Assembly: GCA_934643865.1 (NCBI GenBank) | Contig: CAKUCX010000096.1 | Location: forward strand, 1-7,365 | Source: an uncultured Kiritimatiellota bacterium | GTDB lineage: Bacteria > Verrucomicrobiota > Kiritimatiellia > RFP12 > UBA1067 | DNA: 7,365 nt | Direction: 5' to 3' | In this document: piece after piece, positions 6,726 to 7,365 of the stretch | Layout: every line of letters starts with the position of its first letter | Position numbering within the stretch: position 1 is the first letter of the stretch | Made by a program: the position numbers and the translations under genes | The notes under the pieces: generated by a model | The model's database searches: none | Seen by the model: only the letters and a program-made list of their open reading frames with translations | Told to the model about the DNA's origin: nothing

Positions 6726-6743
6726 GGGGAACCGGGGTTCCCC
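6726..6743 (-). other. Intercistronic hairpin between rpsP and rplS
   Basis: GGGGAACC and GGTTCCCC form a perfect eight-base inverted repeat separated by two bases, in the 58-base gap between rpsP and rplS. No U-tract follows on the minus strand, so it is not a simple terminator. It could stabilise mRNA, pause polymerase or tune the two protein levels, as intercistronic hairpins do in other ribosomal operons. Confidence 0.5.
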
Positions 6744-6752
6744 GTCCTTTCC

Positions 6753-7046
6753 TTAGGCCTTCTTCTCGGCGGCCTTCTTGGACTTCACCGCGTGGTGCGG
6801 CTTCAGCTGCGGGTTGCGGGCGCGGCGGATGAGAGACGCGACCGTCTCGGAGGGCTTGGCGCCGTGCTTGAGCCAGTCGTCGACGCGCGCGAGATCCAGC
6901 TTGAAGTTGTTCTCCTTCATGGCCGTGTCGTACCAGCCGAGGATTTCCAGGAACTTGCCGTCACGGGGCGAACGCTCATCCGCCGCGACGATACGGTAGG
7001 TCGCGTGGTTCTTGCAGCCCGTGCGACGCATTCTGATCTTGACCAT
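6753..7046 (-). CDS. rpsP: 30S ribosomal protein S16 (bS16)
   Basis: This 97-residue protein begins MVKIRMRRTG, followed by ATYRIVAADERSPRDGKFLEILGWYD, the standard bS16 signature; bS16 is needed for 30S assembly. The middle (LDLARVDDWLKHGAKPSETVASLIRRA) also fits the family. The tail is lysine/alanine-rich (KSKKAAEKKA), common in bS16. The start is set at 7046, not at the longer in-frame GTG at 7091: the family begins MVKI, GAGGT lies nine bases upstream (7056-7060), and the longer start would place the promoter within coding sequence. It leads a two-gene ribosomal unit with rplS. Confidence 0.97.
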   Translation of the reverse strand: MVKIRMRRTGCKNHATYRIVAADERSPRDGKFLEILGWYDTAMKENNFKLDLARVDDWLKHGAKPSETVASLIRRARNPQLKPHHAVKSKKAAEKKA

Positions 7047-7081
7047 CTTTGATGTACCTCGTTTCGTTGAAGACGGCGGGA

Positions 7082-7111
7082 AGTTTACCACATTCCCCCG
7101 GGCGGTTGCAA
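7082..7111 (-). promoter_or_regulatory. Promoter of rpsP-rplS
   Basis: On the minus strand TTGCAA (7111-7106; 4 of 6 to TTGACA) and TAAACT (7087-7082; 4 of 6 to TATAAT) are 18 bases apart, with TG one base before the -10 (extended form). Transcription would start near 7075, leaving a leader of about 29 bases with the rpsP ribosome binding site. The ATGTGGTA.ACT core matches the element before rhaA. Confidence 0.55.
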
Positions 7112-7139
7112 GCGGAAATCAGATAAACCGAAATGCGGC

Positions 7140-7365
7140 TCATGCGCCCGTCTTGACCGTCCAGGTGCGGCCGCACATGTGGCAGGTGACGTCGAGCGCG
7201 GGGGGGAGGGCCGCGCGCTCGGCTTCGGGAAGCGCGGCGACCATCGCGGCGGCGCGCGCGGCGCTGCAGCGGCACGCGAAGGCGAGCGGGCGCGTGCGGC
7301 GGATCTCCGCCTGCGGAAGGCCCAGCTTCTTCAGGAGCGTGCGCGGCGCGGCCGCGCCCGAGGCG
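7140..7365 (-). CDS. hslO: Hsp33 redox-regulated chaperone, C-terminal fragment (5' end outside window)
   Basis: The minus-strand frame from the window edge to a TGA at 7142-7140 encodes 74 residues with no start inside the window. It holds the zinc-binding redox switch of Hsp33: a CXC in PLAFACRCSAAR (Cys codons at 7274-7272 and 7268-7266) and, 27 residues later, a CXXC in VTCHMCGRTW (Cys codons at 7184-7182 and 7175-7173). Between them is the usual short helical segment (AAMVAALPEAERAAL). Hsp33 is a cytoplasmic holdase activated when oxidation releases zinc from these four Cys. The upstream residues (TLLKKLGLPQAEI) fit the linker-side helix. The tail after the last Cys is only about ten residues, shorter than in E. 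coli. It lies 93 bases upstream of rpsP on the same strand; that gap holds the rpsP promoter and no obvious terminator. Confidence 0.88.
   Translation of the reverse strand, partial: ASGAAAPRTLLKKLGLPQAEIRRTRPLAFACRCSAARAAAMVAALPEAERAALPPALDVTCHMCGRTWTVKTGA

Noticed and set aside
7047..7091. A 15-residue N-terminal extension of rpsP
   Set aside because: It would overlap the -10 promoter element and bypass the GAGGT site; bS16 proteins begin MVKI at 7046.
1..7365. CRISPR array, tRNA, rRNA or riboswitch
   Set aside because: No regularly spaced short repeats, no tRNA-like cloverleaf and no rRNA sequence were recognised, and the intergenic gaps are all under 100 bases and too short for most riboswitches.

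Overview
The window is very GC-rich DNA from a bacterium with strong G/C third-position bias; long antisense open frames are a by-product of that. Three things suggest an uncultured Verrucomicrobiota/Kiritimatiellae-like genome, probably a metagenome assembly: a DUF3857/transglutaminase-like protein, an exported parallel beta-helix protein beside a rhamnose gene, and a BspA-like leucine-rich-repeat protein. This assignment is an inference from gene content, not a proven taxonomy.

Left part, + strand (1-4625). The 3' part of a transglutaminase-like gene (2-1207) runs in from outside the window and seems to have lost its catalytic residues. An extended -10 promoter (1197-1205) overlaps its stop codon and should drive rhaA (L-rhamnose isomerase, 1254-2501). 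Six bases after rhaA comes a large secreted right-handed beta-helix protein (2508-4625). The pair reads as a small carbohydrate unit: the exported protein may act on a rhamnose-containing or related polysaccharide, and RhaA processes rhamnose in the cytoplasm.

Middle part (4626-6244). A minus-strand LRR surface-protein gene ends at 4669 and converges on the beta-helix gene. Its coding sequence is cut at 5830/5831, where a second copy of the 3' end of rhaA begins. This 412-bp direct repeat (2088-2499 = 5831-6242) has only two differences, both synonymous. The LRR frame runs on by chance into the antisense of that copy, so its apparent N-terminus (about 40 residues) is antisense RhaA sequence.

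Right part, - strand (6260-7365). This is a conserved housekeeping block transcribed right to left: the C-terminal zinc-binding end of hslO (Hsp33; no start in the window), rpsP (bS16) with its own promoter, and rplS (bL19), closed by a strong rho-independent terminator. The rimM and trmD genes that often lie between rpsP and rplS are absent.

The main puzzle is the duplicated rhaA tail flanking the beta-helix/LRR block. It may be a real insertion that rebuilt the end of rhaA, a segmental duplication that truncated the LRR gene, or an assembly join between strains. The sequence alone cannot decide, but recombination between the repeats would leave an intact rhaA directly upstream of the rplS terminator, which is a testable ancestral state.
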